Positions 16,521-25,023 of a stretch of DNA of 29,867 nucleotides are shown here, one piece after another. The first letter of the stretch is position 1; every line of letters begins with the position of its first letter. Origin of the DNA: JAYENY01 sp964563465. GTDB lineage: Bacteria; Patescibacteriota; Minisyncoccia; Minisyncoccales; PEYH01. Position numbers and translations under genes: made by a program. Location of the stretch: NCBI GenBank assembly GCA_964563465.1, contig CAZLVZ010000004.1, positions 1 to 29,867 of the forward strand, in the 5' to 3' direction. The notes below the pieces were generated by a model. It searched no databases and was not told where the DNA came from. It worked only from the letters and a program-made list of their open reading frames with translations.

Positions 16521-16745
16521 ATGGAAGGTTTAAGTCCAGAAGCAGCAATATACATCGCAAAAGGAATGTGTACCCTTTCTATGTTTGGATCAGCGTTAGC
16601 AGAAGGGTATTTAATAGGTAAAGCACTTGAAGCGATTGGTAGAAATCCGGAAGTCTCCGGACGCATTTTTCCTATGATGATTTTAGGATCGGCGTTAGCA
16701 GAAACTTCTGCTATTTACGCATTGGTCGTTGCTCTAATTATGTAA
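16521..16745 (+). CDS. atpE: ATP synthase F0 subunit c, two-carboxylate type
   Basis: A two-helix proteolipid of 74 residues, shorter than usual because the C-terminal FANP-type tail is absent. Helix 1 contains GSALAEGYLIGKALEAIGRNPE with E28, helix 2 GSALAETSAIYALVVALI with the conserved carboxylate E61. T62 and Y66 follow. In Na+-coupled rotors the ligand set is Q/E (helix 1), E, S/T, Y. A glutamate in helix 1 at the Q position matches the two-carboxylate rotor described for Fusobacterium nucleatum, where the two glutamates are also 33 residues apart. So Na+ use is likely but not proven. The LOOP motif R-N-P (41-43) is normal. Confidence 0.93.
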   Translation: MEGLSPEAAIYIAKGMCTLSMFGSALAEGYLIGKALEAIGRNPEVSGRIFPMMILGSALAETSAIYALVVALIM

Positions 16746-16777
16746 GAGAAAGAATATAGCGATATTACATTTTCATT

Positions 16778-17284
16778 ATGGATGCACTTGATTCTATTAT
16801 TAAAAATTTTGGTATAGATTGGAAGATTTTTTTGGCGCAATTAGTCAATTTTGGTATTGTCTTTTTTGTGTTAAAAAAATTCGCTTTTTCTCCGATACAA
16901 AAATTATTAAAAGAAAGACAAGCAAAAATTGAGAAAGGATTAAATGATGCCGTGAGAGCTACGAGTGAATTAACTATGGCTAAGGAAAAGTATGGAGAGG
17001 AGATGAGAAAAGCAAAAACAGAAGCTAACAAAATTATTGGCGAAGCACAAAAATTACACGATAATATTATCCAAAGAGCAGGCGATGAGTCTCAGGCAAA
17101 AATTAAACAATCTATGGAAAAAGTGGAAAAAGAAATTCAGGATAAAAAAGAACAAATGATGGCCGAGATAAAAACAGAGACCATAGAATTATCTATTTTT
17201 GCAGCAAAACGATTTTTAAAAGAAAATTTTCACAAAAAAGAAAATAATGACTTCATTGAAAAAATAATCAAGACAAAACAATAA
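16778..17284 (+). CDS. atpF: ATP synthase F0 subunit b
   Basis: 168 residues: an N-terminal membrane helix (about 14-30, IFLAQLVNFGIVFFVLKKF), then a long charged coiled coil (about 35-150) forming the peripheral stalk that holds F1. The IQKLLKERQAKIEKGL segment after the helix is typical of b. Only one b gene is present, so b is expected to be a homodimer. The stop overlaps the atpH start by one base (TAATG), which points to translational coupling. Confidence 0.93.
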   Translation: MDALDSIIKNFGIDWKIFLAQLVNFGIVFFVLKKFAFSPIQKLLKERQAKIEKGLNDAVRATSELTMAKEKYGEEMRKAKTEANKIIGEAQKLHDNIIQRAGDESQAKIKQSMEKVEKEIQDKKEQMMAEIKTETIELSIFAAKRFLKENFHKKENNDFIEKIIKTKQ

Positions 17285-17670
17285 TGTTTTCTATTAAACA
17301 GACAACGCAATCCTTACTTGAAATTAATAAGCGACACCCGAACAAGACGAAACAGATCGTTAAAATTTTTATTGATTTCCTCAAGGAAAACAGGACAGTG
17401 TGTCAGTTGCCAAGTATTATACGATCGTTGGAAGAAATAGAGAAAAAACAGAGCAAAGAGAACAGGCTACATATTACATTATTTGAACCAGTGTCCGAGC
17501 AAGTCATTCAAAAGATTAAAGAATTTGTTGGTGCTTCTGACGAATCTGATATTGATATAGAAATAGGCAAAGAGATAGAAGGCGGATTTCTTGCCCATTA
17601 CAAGGGATTTATTTTCGATGCTAGCATTAGGAATCAATTTATTAAATTTACGAATACTCTTAAAATATAA
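17284..17670 (+). CDS. atpH: ATP synthase F1 subunit delta (short form)
   Basis: 128 residues against about 175-180 in most bacteria. The C-terminal part is recognisable: PVSEQVIQKIKEFVG (about 64-78) and the delta signature EIEGGFLAHYKGFIFDASIRNQFIKF (about 97-122), matching GGF..-G...D.S-R..L. The N-terminal helical domain that binds F1 alpha is reduced to about 60 residues, so helices appear to be missing. Start codon and reading frame look intact, so it is probably a genuinely reduced subunit rather than a truncation; the ATG that overlaps atpF supports that start. Confidence 0.85.
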   Translation: MFSIKQTTQSLLEINKRHPNKTKQIVKIFIDFLKENRTVCQLPSIIRSLEEIEKKQSKENRLHITLFEPVSEQVIQKIKEFVGASDESDIDIEIGKEIEGGFLAHYKGFIFDASIRNQFIKFTNTLKI

Positions 17671-17679
17671 TATTAAAAT

Positions 17680-19191
17680 ATGCCAATAGAAGATTTGATT
17701 CAAAATTTAAAGAAACAGATAGACAATTTCAAACCAGAAATTGATATTAATGAAGTTGGCGAAGTTGTAAGCGTTGGCGACGGAATTGTTCGTCTGAGTG
17801 GTCTTAAGAATTGTCAATCTTTTGAAATGCTTAAATTCCCAAATGATATTTTAGGAGTAGCTCTTAATATAGAACAAGATTTTGTTGGAGCTATCTTACT
17901 CGGCGATTGTGAAACCATAAGAGAAGGAGATATTGTAAAAAGAACAAAAAGAGTATTATCTTTTCCAGCAAGCGAGGAAATGATAGGAAGAGTTGTAAAT
18001 CCATTGGGCCAAGTGATTGATGGCGAGAAAAAAGAAATTAAATCAACAAAGCAGTATCCTATCGAAAAAAATGCTCCGGGAGTAATGGCTCGTGAGCCAG
18101 TTAGCGAACCAGTCCAAACGGGTATTATGTCCATAGATTCAATGATTCCGATTGGAAGAGGTCAGAGAGAATTAATTATTGGAGATCGTCAAACAGGAAA
18201 AACAGCTATTGCTATTGATACAATTATTAATCAGAAAGGTCAGAATATGATTTGTATTTATGTGGCCATCGGACAGAAAAAATCTAAAATAGCTCGCATT
18301 GTTGCTAAGCTTAAAGAAACTGGAGCGCTTGAATATACTACAGTGATCGTCGCTGGGGTAGGCGATCCCGCATCGTTTTCTTATGTTGCTCCTTATTCCG
18401 GTGCGGCTTTGTCGGAGTTTTTTATGGATCAAGGAAAAGATGTTTTAATTGTATACGACGATCTTTCTAAGCATGCTCAAGCTTATCGTGAAATTTCTTT
18501 GCTTTTGAGACGACCATCAGGGAGAGAAGCTTATCCTGGAGATGTCTTTTATCTTCATTCTAGGCTATTGGAAAGAGCTTGTAGGCGTAACAAAGAAGCA
18601 GGAGGAGGATCTATCACATCCTTACCTATCATTGAAACTCAATCAGGTGATGTTTCAGCATATATCCCAACGAATGTTATTTCGATTACAGATGGTCAGA
18701 TATTTTTAGAGAATAATCTTTTTAATAAAGGCATTCGTCCCGCGATAGATATTGGAACCTCTGTTTCTCGTGTCGGAGGTAACGCACAAATCAAAGCAAT
18801 GAAAAAAGTTGCTGGCCAAATGAAGCTTGATATGGCTCAATACCGAGAGATAGAGGCTTTTGCTCAATTCGCTAGTGACTTAGACTCTAAAACCAAAGAA
18901 CAACTTGATAGAGGAATTCGAATTGTTGAAATGTTAAAACAGCCACAATATTTCCCATTATTAGTCAGTCATCAAATTGCTATTATTTATGCTATTAATA
19001 ATGGATATGTTGATACTGTAGATGTTGACAGAATCAAAGATTGGCAAAAGAAATTTTTTGATTTTTTTGATATGAGCAAAAAAGAACTTTTAGATAAATT
19101 AATTAAGGATTGGAACAAAGAGATAGAGGAAGAATTAAAGCAAGCAATTCAAGAATTTATAAGAAAAGAAAACAATGCCGATTCAAATTAA
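17680..19191 (+). CDS. atpA: ATP synthase F1 subunit alpha
   Basis: 503 residues, the normal length. Walker A is GDRQTGKT (168-175). The beta-barrel (about 25-95), nucleotide-binding domain and C-terminal helices are in order. DDLSKHAQAYREISLLLRRPSGREAYPGDVFYLHSRLLER and ISITDGQIFLENNLFNKGIRPAIDIGTSVSRVGGNAQ are highly conserved; the S-VSRVGG segment holds the arginine finger serving beta. The N-terminal LIQNLKKQI helix binds delta. The last 17 bases overlap the atpG start, which suggests coupled translation. Confidence 0.98.
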   Translation: MPIEDLIQNLKKQIDNFKPEIDINEVGEVVSVGDGIVRLSGLKNCQSFEMLKFPNDILGVALNIEQDFVGAILLGDCETIREGDIVKRTKRVLSFPASEEMIGRVVNPLGQVIDGEKKEIKSTKQYPIEKNAPGVMAREPVSEPVQTGIMSIDSMIPIGRGQRELIIGDRQTGKTAIAIDTIINQKGQNMICIYVAIGQKKSKIARIVAKLKETGALEYTTVIVAGVGDPASFSYVAPYSGAALSEFFMDQGKDVLIVYDDLSKHAQAYREISLLLRRPSGREAYPGDVFYLHSRLLERACRRNKEAGGGSITSLPIIETQSGDVSAYIPTNVISITDGQIFLENNLFNKGIRPAIDIGTSVSRVGGNAQIKAMKKVAGQMKLDMAQYREIEAFAQFASDLDSKTKEQLDRGIRIVEMLKQPQYFPLLVSHQIAIIYAINNGYVDTVDVDRIKDWQKKFFDFFDMSKKELLDKLIKDWNKEIEEELKQAIQEFIRKENNADSN

Positions 19192-20080
19192 GACAATAAA
19201 AAAAAGAATTCAGTCGGTTAAGAATATTGGAAAGATAACCAGGGCTATGGAGATGGTTTCTTCTTACAAAATGAAACGAGCGACGAAACAAGTATTGGCG
19301 ACGAGGGCTTACGCTAAAATTGCTTTAGAACTTTTGGTTAATATTAGACAAGACAAAAATATTCTACATCCTCTTTTAGAAGAGAGAGAGGTAAAAAAAA
19401 TTCTCGTTATAGTGTTCGCTTCCAATAAAGGTCTTTGTGGCAGCTACAATAGTAGTGTTTTTAAAAAAGTAGACGAATTTGTAAAAAATCATTCCAATGC
19501 AGAAATAGATTTTATTACTATCGGAAAAAAGGCTGAAAAGAGAATAAAACAAGATTACGGTAAACATATAGCTAGTTTTACAGATATTCCAGAGAAACCT
19601 TTTATTGAACAGGTTTTTCCTTTCAGTCGTTTGGCAATCGATGGCTTTATCGATAAAACATACGATCAGGTTAGTATCATTTATACCGATTTTGTTTCTT
19701 CTGTTAAATATGATGTTTTAGTCAGAAAGCTTTTACCAGTTTCGGAAAAGGTACTTTATGAATTAATTAATCGGATAGGGGAGAATAAAGATGAAAAAAT
19801 TATTGAAAATAAAAATTTAGCAAACTATTTATTTGAACCTGATACGAATAGTGTTTTGAATCAAATTTTGCCGCATTTAACTGATATGCAACTTTACCAG
19901 AGCTTGCTCGAATCGAACGCTAGTGAGCATTCTTCTCGAATGATAACAATGAAAAGCGCTTCCGAAAACGCTTCGGACATGATTGATGATCTTTCGTTTT
20001 CATTCAATAAAGCCAGACAAGCATCAATAACGCAAGAGATTTTAGAAATTGCTTCTGGTGCAATAGTTTCCAATAATTAA
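19175..20080 (+). CDS. atpG: ATP synthase F1 subunit gamma
   Basis: 301 residues (usual about 285-300), the rotating central shaft. The N-terminal helix TIKKRIQSVKNIGKITRAMEMVSSYKMKRA and the C-terminal helix ASEHSSRMITMKSASENASDMIDDLSFSFNKARQASITQEILEIASGA are characteristic. ASNKGLCGSYNSS (about 81-93) is the usual globular-domain motif. The ATG lies inside atpA and gives the standard start. Confidence 0.97.
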   Translation: MPIQIKTIKKRIQSVKNIGKITRAMEMVSSYKMKRATKQVLATRAYAKIALELLVNIRQDKNILHPLLEEREVKKILVIVFASNKGLCGSYNSSVFKKVDEFVKNHSNAEIDFITIGKKAEKRIKQDYGKHIASFTDIPEKPFIEQVFPFSRLAIDGFIDKTYDQVSIIYTDFVSSVKYDVLVRKLLPVSEKVLYELINRIGENKDEKIIENKNLANYLFEPDTNSVLNQILPHLTDMQLYQSLLESNASEHSSRMITMKSASENASDMIDDLSFSFNKARQASITQEILEIASGAIVSNN

Positions 20081-20114
20081 ACAAATTAATAATTTATTTT
20101 TTATATAATTTTTT

Positions 20115-21491
20115 ATGAACAAATCATCTGTTTCTGGAAAAGTATCTCAAATTGTTGGTCCCGTTGTAGATATCTTTTTTAAAGAATCTTTACCGAACAT
20201 TAACGATGCACTAAAAGTCAAAGACAGAAATGTAATTTTAGAAGTTCAACAACATATAGGATCAGGACAAGTAAGGGCAATCGCTATGAGTTCAACGGAC
20301 GGAATGTCAAGAGGACAAGAGGTAATTGCTTTAGGCGAGCCAATCTCTGTTCCCGTAGGAAATGCTATTTTAGGAAGAATGTTTAATGTAACTGGCGATC
20401 CAATTGATGGTAAGGGGAATCCTGCAACCAAGAAAAGGTATTCTATTCATCGCCCAGCACCAAAATTTGTTGATCAAAAAATAGATTTAGAGGTTTTAGA
20501 GACAGGAATCAAAGTTATTGATCTTATTTGTCCTTTTTTAAAAGGTGGAAAGACCGGTCTTTTTGGTGGAGCAGGCGTTGGAAAAACTATTGTAATCCAG
20601 GAATTAATAAGAAATATTGCGCATGAACACGGTGGATATTCTATATTTGCTGGAGTTGGAGAGCGAAGTAGAGAGGGAAATGATTTATATCGAGAAATGA
20701 AAGAATCCGGAGTTTTAGATAAAACAGCTTTAGTGTTTGGTCAGATGAACGAGTCACCTGGAGCAAGAGCACGAGTTGCTTTAGCAGCATTATCTATGGC
20801 AGAATATTTTAGAGACGAAGAGAATAAAGATCTTTTACTTTTTATTGATAATATTTTTAGATTTACACAAGCGGGTTCTGAGGTCTCTGCACTCTTAGGC
20901 AGAATGCCTTCAGTAGCTGGATATCAACCTACGCTTGCTACGGAAATGGGTAAGCTCCAAGAAAGAATTACATCAACTGAAAAGGGTTCTATTACTTCGG
21001 TTCAAGCTGTTTATGTGCCGGCTGATGATTTAACAGATCCTGCTCCTGCGACAACTTTTTCACACCTTGATTCTACCGTTGTTTTAACCCGTTCTTTAGC
21101 CGAGTTAGCTATTTATCCCGCTATTGACCCGTTGGATTCTAGATCAACGATTCTTACTCCGGAGATTGTTGGCGAAGAACACTATTTTGTCGCCAGCGAG
21201 GTCCAGAAAATTTTACAACACTATAAAGATCTCCAAGACATTATTGCTATTCTTGGAATGGAAGAATTATCAGACGAAGACAAACTAATAGTTTCTCGTG
21301 CTAGAAAAATTCAGAAATTTTTATCCCAGCCATTTTTTGTAGCGGAACAGTTCACTGGTAGAGAAGGAAAATATGTTTCCATGAAAGAGACAATTCAAGG
21401 ATTTAAGGAAATTATTAATGGCAAACATGATGATAAGCCAGAGTCATCTTTTTATATGAAAGGGAATATAGAAGACATTAAAGAAAGTTAA
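20115..21491 (+). CDS. atpD: ATP synthase F1 subunit beta
   Basis: 458 residues, the catalytic subunit. Walker A GGAGVGKT (151-158), GVGERSREGND (180-190, with the catalytic glutamate in GER), Walker B LLLFIDNIFRF, and VYVPADDLTDPAPATTFSHLD are all present. So are TLATEMGKLQERI and the C-terminal GREGKYVSMKETIQGFKEIINGK. No key residue is missing. The standard order is atpG-atpD-atpC. The DELSEED region reads MEELSDEDKL. Confidence 0.98.
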   Translation: MNKSSVSGKVSQIVGPVVDIFFKESLPNINDALKVKDRNVILEVQQHIGSGQVRAIAMSSTDGMSRGQEVIALGEPISVPVGNAILGRMFNVTGDPIDGKGNPATKKRYSIHRPAPKFVDQKIDLEVLETGIKVIDLICPFLKGGKTGLFGGAGVGKTIVIQELIRNIAHEHGGYSIFAGVGERSREGNDLYREMKESGVLDKTALVFGQMNESPGARARVALAALSMAEYFRDEENKDLLLFIDNIFRFTQAGSEVSALLGRMPSVAGYQPTLATEMGKLQERITSTEKGSITSVQAVYVPADDLTDPAPATTFSHLDSTVVLTRSLAELAIYPAIDPLDSRSTILTPEIVGEEHYFVASEVQKILQHYKDLQDIIAILGMEELSDEDKLIVSRARKIQKFLSQPFFVAEQFTGREGKYVSMKETIQGFKEIINGKHDDKPESSFYMKGNIEDIKES

Positions 21492-21500
21492 GATATTTTT

Positions 21501-21947
21501 ATGAGAAAACACTTACATGTTAGAATTGTAACATCTGAGAAAGTTATTGTGAGCGATAAATATATTAGTGCAACTGTTCCTTCTATAACAGGTGAATTGA
21601 CTATTTTAGTGGGGCATATACCAATAGTTACTCCTATTAAATCAGGAGAAATTATTCTTAAAACAGAAAAAGGACAAAATACTTCTCTTTCCATTTCTTC
21701 CGGAATTTTAGAAGTTAGACCAAATTTTGGAATAGTTATTTTGGCTGATCGAGCAGAAAGAGCTGAACACATTGATCTCGAGAGAGCAGAAAAGGCAAAA
21801 AAAAGAGTGGAAAATTTAATGGAAGAAAGAAAACACGAGGTTGATTTTGATTACGCTATGTTACAGTCAATGTTAGGAAAAGAAATATCTCGTATTAATG
21901 TAGCCAAAAGATACAGAAGAAATAAAAAAACTTTTTCAACAAAATAA
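21501..21947 (+). CDS. atpC: ATP synthase F1 subunit epsilon
   Basis: 148 residues. An N-terminal beta sandwich (about 5-90, VRIVTSEKVIVSDKYISATVPSITGELTILVGHIPIVTPIKSGEI) is followed by a C-terminal helical hairpin (about 92-148, IDLERAEKAKKRVENLM). The GELTILVGHIPIVT segment is the usual G-iGILP-H-P pattern. The C-terminal hairpin is longer and more basic than average, ending KRYRRNKKTFSTK. It regulates ATP hydrolysis and links the shaft to the c-ring. A terminator follows. Confidence 0.93.
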   Translation: MRKHLHVRIVTSEKVIVSDKYISATVPSITGELTILVGHIPIVTPIKSGEIILKTEKGQNTSLSISSGILEVRPNFGIVILADRAERAEHIDLERAEKAKKRVENLMEERKHEVDFDYAMLQSMLGKEISRINVAKRYRRNKKTFSTK

Positions 21948-21978
21948 ATTTAAAATTATTTTATTTGTAAATATTATT

Positions 21979-22008
21979 AAAAATCGTTTTTCGAGCGGTT
22001 TTTGTTTT
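21979..22008 (+). terminator. Intrinsic terminator of the ATP synthase operon
   Basis: AAAAATCG (21979-21986) pairs with CGGTTTTT (21996-22003, one T-G pair) around nine bases, then GTTTT. It is similar to the 11338 and 15231 terminators. Confidence 0.75.
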
Positions 22009-22019
22009 ATATCAATTTT

Positions 22020-22048
22020 TTGGAAAGAATAATGGTTAGTGCTATGAT
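22020..22048 (+). promoter_or_regulatory. Extended -10 promoter of the ybaB-ychF-xseAB genes
   Basis: TTGGAA (22020-22025), a 17-base spacer and TATGAT (22043-22048), with the TG of an extended -10 at 22040-22041. Confidence 0.65.
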
Positions 22049-22109
22049 AGATTTGCCAATGATTAGTAATAATACTAATGTTAAAAAATAATTAAATTAA
22101 TAAATTTGT

Positions 22110-22367
22110 ATGTTTGAAAAAATGCAACAATTAAGAGAAATAAAGAAGATAAGTGATTCTCTTTCAACCGAGTCAGCAGAAGTTGAAAAACAGGGAGTCA
22201 AGGTCGTTATCAATGGAAAAATGAAGATAGATAACATAGAACTTAATTCAGAATTAACAAAAGAAGAGCAGGAAAAAATATTGAAGGATTGTATTAACGA
22301 GGCGATGACAAAAATACAGAAAATTGTGGCTAGTAGAATGTCCGCAGTAACGGGATTAATGGGATAA
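22110..22367 (+). CDS. YbaB/EbfC family nucleoid-associated protein
   Basis: 85 residues, slightly shorter than the usual 100-110 because the methionine-rich N-terminal helix is reduced to MFEKMQQLREIKKI. The core VEKQGVKVVINGKMKIDNIELNSELTKEEQEKILKDCINEAMTKIQKIVASRMSAVTGLMG matches the YbaB/EbfC fold, whose dimers bind DNA. In many bacteria it sits next to recR or dnaX; here it heads the ychF-xseAB run, 12 bases before ychF. Confidence 0.85.
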   Translation: MFEKMQQLREIKKISDSLSTESAEVEKQGVKVVINGKMKIDNIELNSELTKEEQEKILKDCINEAMTKIQKIVASRMSAVTGLMG

Positions 22368-22379
22368 GAATATAATATT

Positions 22380-23453
22380 ATGTCTTTAAGTATAGGAATT
22401 GTTGGTTTGCCTAATGTTGGAAAATCAACCTTATTTCAAGCAATAACGAAGAAAGAAGTTGATTGCGCTAATTATCCGTTTTGTACGATAGATCCAAATA
22501 TCGGCGTTGTTGCTGTGCCAGACGAAAGAATAGACAAGTTAGCCAAGCTCACTTCGTCGGCAAAAAAGATTTATACAATAGTAGAATTTGTTGATATTGC
22601 TGGCTTAGTAAAAGGGGCAAGTCAAGGTGAGGGATTGGGTAATAAATTTTTAGCCAATATCAGAGAGGTTGATGCCGTTCTTTACATTTTGCGTTGTTTT
22701 AGCAATAAAAATATTATTAACACGCAATCAGCAATAGATGTTTTCGGAGACAAAGAAATTCTTGATACAGAAATGGTTTTGAAAGATTTGGAAACAGTTG
22801 AAAAAAGAGCTAAAGACATGGAGAGAGAACTTAAGTCAAAAACAAAAGAGAAAAATATTGAAAGAGAGTTTGCCGTTTTAAGCAAGGCTAAAGAATATTT
22901 GCAAAAAGGAAAGTGTTTATTTGAAGTGGAGTGGCTTGACGAGGAAAGAAAGATTTTGAACAGCTATCAATTATTAACAATAAAACCAAGATTATTTTTA
23001 TTAAATGGTTCAGAAAATGAAATTCCAAGTAGCGTCATAGAGAATTTTAAGAAAAATAATTGGCCATTTTTAGTCATTGATATTCTTACTGAATTTGAAG
23101 CAACTGATTTTGATGAGGAACAACGGATTTCGTTTGGTTTGCCAGCAGAATTAAAAATAGATATTTTGATTAAAGAATGTTATAAATTATTGAATTTGAT
23201 TACTTTTCTTACTACTGGTCCAGACGAAACTCGTGGTTGGACATTGAAAAAAGGAGAGAAAGCCCCTCAAGCTGGTGGAGTTATCCATAGCGACTTTGAA
23301 ACGCATTTTATTAAAGCAGAAGTAATCAATTGGTTAGAACTTATTAATTCAGATGGATTTTCTAAAGCAAGAGAAAGTGGCTTAATCCGTACAGAGGGAA
23401 AGGATTATGTTGTTCAAGACGGAGATGTAATTGAAATAAAAGCAGACGCTTAA
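22380..23453 (+). CDS. ychF: Redox-regulated P-loop ATPase YchF (OLA1 family)
   Basis: 357 residues, normal for YchF (about 363). Obg-like fold with G1 GLPNVGKST (9-17), G3 DIAGLVKGASQGEGLGNKFLANIREVDA (about 72-99), and a G4 region LLNGSENE (about 204-211) in place of the NKxD that sets GTP specificity, fitting ATP use. A coiled coil (about 130-165) and C-terminal TGS domain (TRGWTLKKGEKAPQAGGVIHSDFETHFIKAEV, about 280-311) complete the family pattern. It is thought to bind ribosomes and respond to stress. The neighbour ybaB is probably co-transcribed. Confidence 0.97.
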   Translation: MSLSIGIVGLPNVGKSTLFQAITKKEVDCANYPFCTIDPNIGVVAVPDERIDKLAKLTSSAKKIYTIVEFVDIAGLVKGASQGEGLGNKFLANIREVDAVLYILRCFSNKNIINTQSAIDVFGDKEILDTEMVLKDLETVEKRAKDMERELKSKTKEKNIEREFAVLSKAKEYLQKGKCLFEVEWLDEERKILNSYQLLTIKPRLFLLNGSENEIPSSVIENFKKNNWPFLVIDILTEFEATDFDEEQRISFGLPAELKIDILIKECYKLLNLITFLTTGPDETRGWTLKKGEKAPQAGGVIHSDFETHFIKAEVINWLELINSDGFSKARESGLIRTEGKDYVVQDGDVIEIKADA

Positions 23454-23458
23454 AGATT

Positions 23459-24745
23459 ATGGAACAAAAGGGGCAACAAAAATTGAATCCTATCTTTTCA
23501 GTTTCTGAATATATAGAATTCCTTAATTTAGGATTGAAGAAATTTGGAGTTGCAAAAATAACAGGAGAGGTTACCTCTATCAAAATGGGTCCCACTGGAC
23601 ATGTTTATTTTGCTATCAAAGACAAGTCAGGTAATGCTCTTATAAATTGTATAATTTGGAATAACAATTATCGTTTATGTGGAGTTAAAATTGAAGTAGG
23701 CCAAGAGTTAGTTATGAGCGGATATCCTGATATTTATGCTCAGAATGGAAGACTAAGCTTTAAGGCAAGCACGATTGAGCTTAAAGGAGAGGGGGCGTTA
23801 AAAAAGGCTTACGACGAATTAAAAAATAAACTGGACAAAGAAGGTCTTTTTAGAGAAGAGAAGAAAAGAGCAATCCCAGATTTTCCTACGAAAATTGGCG
23901 TTATTACTTCAAGACAAGGAGCGGTTATTCACGATTTTCTTAATAATTTGGGAAATCACGGATTTAATATTAAAATGATTGACGCAAGAGTTGAGGGACA
24001 GGAAGCTGTTAAAGAAATATTAAGCGCAATTAAACAATTTAAGGAGCAAGATATAGAAGTTTTAGTTTTAATGCGAGGAGGTGGATCGTTAGAATCAATG
24101 ATGCCTTTTAATAACGAGGTGTTGGTGAGGGAAATAGCAGATTTTTTTGTTCCAGTAATAGTTGGAGTTGGACACGACAAAGATGTTTCTTTAATCGCCT
24201 TGACTTCCGATGTTATGGTTTCCACTCCCACTGCAGTAGCGAATTTATTGAATCAATCATGGGATCAATCCTTTTTATTGTTAGAAAGGCGAGAAGCAGA
24301 TATTATGAATCTTTACAAAGAGATGGTGGTTAATGCTTTTTCTGTCATAGAACAGAGCTTGAGGATTATTTATGAAATTAAAGATTTAATTTTTCAAAAA
24401 TATAGAAAAATTGATGCAAACGCAAGAATCGCTTTCCAGAGATTTTTTTATTCTTTAGAAAAGAACAAAATTAATTTAGAAAATTCATGGAAAGAATTAG
24501 TTGTATCAAAATTTGAATCATTGATATCTGTGATTAATCACGAGATAGATAATGTTGCTAAGATAATTTTTTTCAATAATCCAAAAAGACAACTCAAGCT
24601 CGGTTATAGTATTGTGCGTTTGAATGGGAAGATACTAAAATCCGTAGAAAATGCAAAAATTGGAGAAAACTTAGATGTTTGTTTATCTAATGGATTCATA
24701 ATTTCTACAATCAAAAAAATCAATAAAATTAATAAAATTAAATAA
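23459..24745 (+). CDS. xseA: Exodeoxyribonuclease VII large subunit
   Basis: 428 residues. An N-terminal OB-fold (about 8-105, ISVSEY-like FSVSEYIEFLNLGLKKFG.. and EVTSIKMGPTGHVYFAIKDKSGNALINCIIW) precedes the catalytic domain (about 125-330). The latter contains KIGVITSRQGAVIHDFLNNL, LVLMRGGGSLESMMPFNNEVLVREIADFFVPVIVGVGHDKDVSLIALTSDVMVSTPTA. A coiled coil and C-terminal KLGYSIVRLNGKILKS follow. With XseB it degrades single-stranded DNA to acid-soluble fragments. It is 8 bases before xseB, the standard order. Confidence 0.96.
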   Translation: MEQKGQQKLNPIFSVSEYIEFLNLGLKKFGVAKITGEVTSIKMGPTGHVYFAIKDKSGNALINCIIWNNNYRLCGVKIEVGQELVMSGYPDIYAQNGRLSFKASTIELKGEGALKKAYDELKNKLDKEGLFREEKKRAIPDFPTKIGVITSRQGAVIHDFLNNLGNHGFNIKMIDARVEGQEAVKEILSAIKQFKEQDIEVLVLMRGGGSLESMMPFNNEVLVREIADFFVPVIVGVGHDKDVSLIALTSDVMVSTPTAVANLLNQSWDQSFLLLERREADIMNLYKEMVVNAFSVIEQSLRIIYEIKDLIFQKYRKIDANARIAFQRFFYSLEKNKINLENSWKELVVSKFESLISVINHEIDNVAKIIFFNNPKRQLKLGYSIVRLNGKILKSVENAKIGENLDVCLSNGFIISTIKKINKINKIK

Positions 24746-24752
24746 AATTAAA

Positions 24753-24977
24753 ATGATTAAAGAAAATATTAGCGCACAAAATTTAACCAAAAATTTGAAA
24801 CAACTTACAGATATTACTACATGGTTTAATAATCAAGAAGAAGTTGATATTGAAGAGGGGTTGAAAAAAGTGAAAGAGGCAGCGGCACTTATTAAAACAA
24901 GCAGGAAAAGATTGAAATCTATCGAAAATGAGTTTGAAGAAATTAAAAAAGAGATAGATATTGACAATAAAGAATAA
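24753..24977 (+). CDS. xseB: Exodeoxyribonuclease VII small subunit
   Basis: 74 residues, matching the usual small-subunit length. It is a helical protein with ELEEIVxxLE-like NLTKNLKQLTDITTWFNNQEEVDIEEGLKKVKEAAALIKTSRKRLKSIENEFEEI. Several small subunits bind each XseA. The call rests on length, helical pattern and the position directly after xseA. Confidence 0.85.
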   Translation: MIKENISAQNLTKNLKQLTDITTWFNNQEEVDIEEGLKKVKEAAALIKTSRKRLKSIENEFEEIKKEIDIDNKE

Positions 24978-25023
24978 GCAAGGGTTTAAAAGATTTAAAA
25001 TAATTTAATTTATTTATAAAAAT

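Noticed and set aside
22044..22091. 15-codon leader peptide upstream of the YbaB gene
   Set aside because: Its ATG overlaps the -10 of the promoter, so it would not be transcribed.
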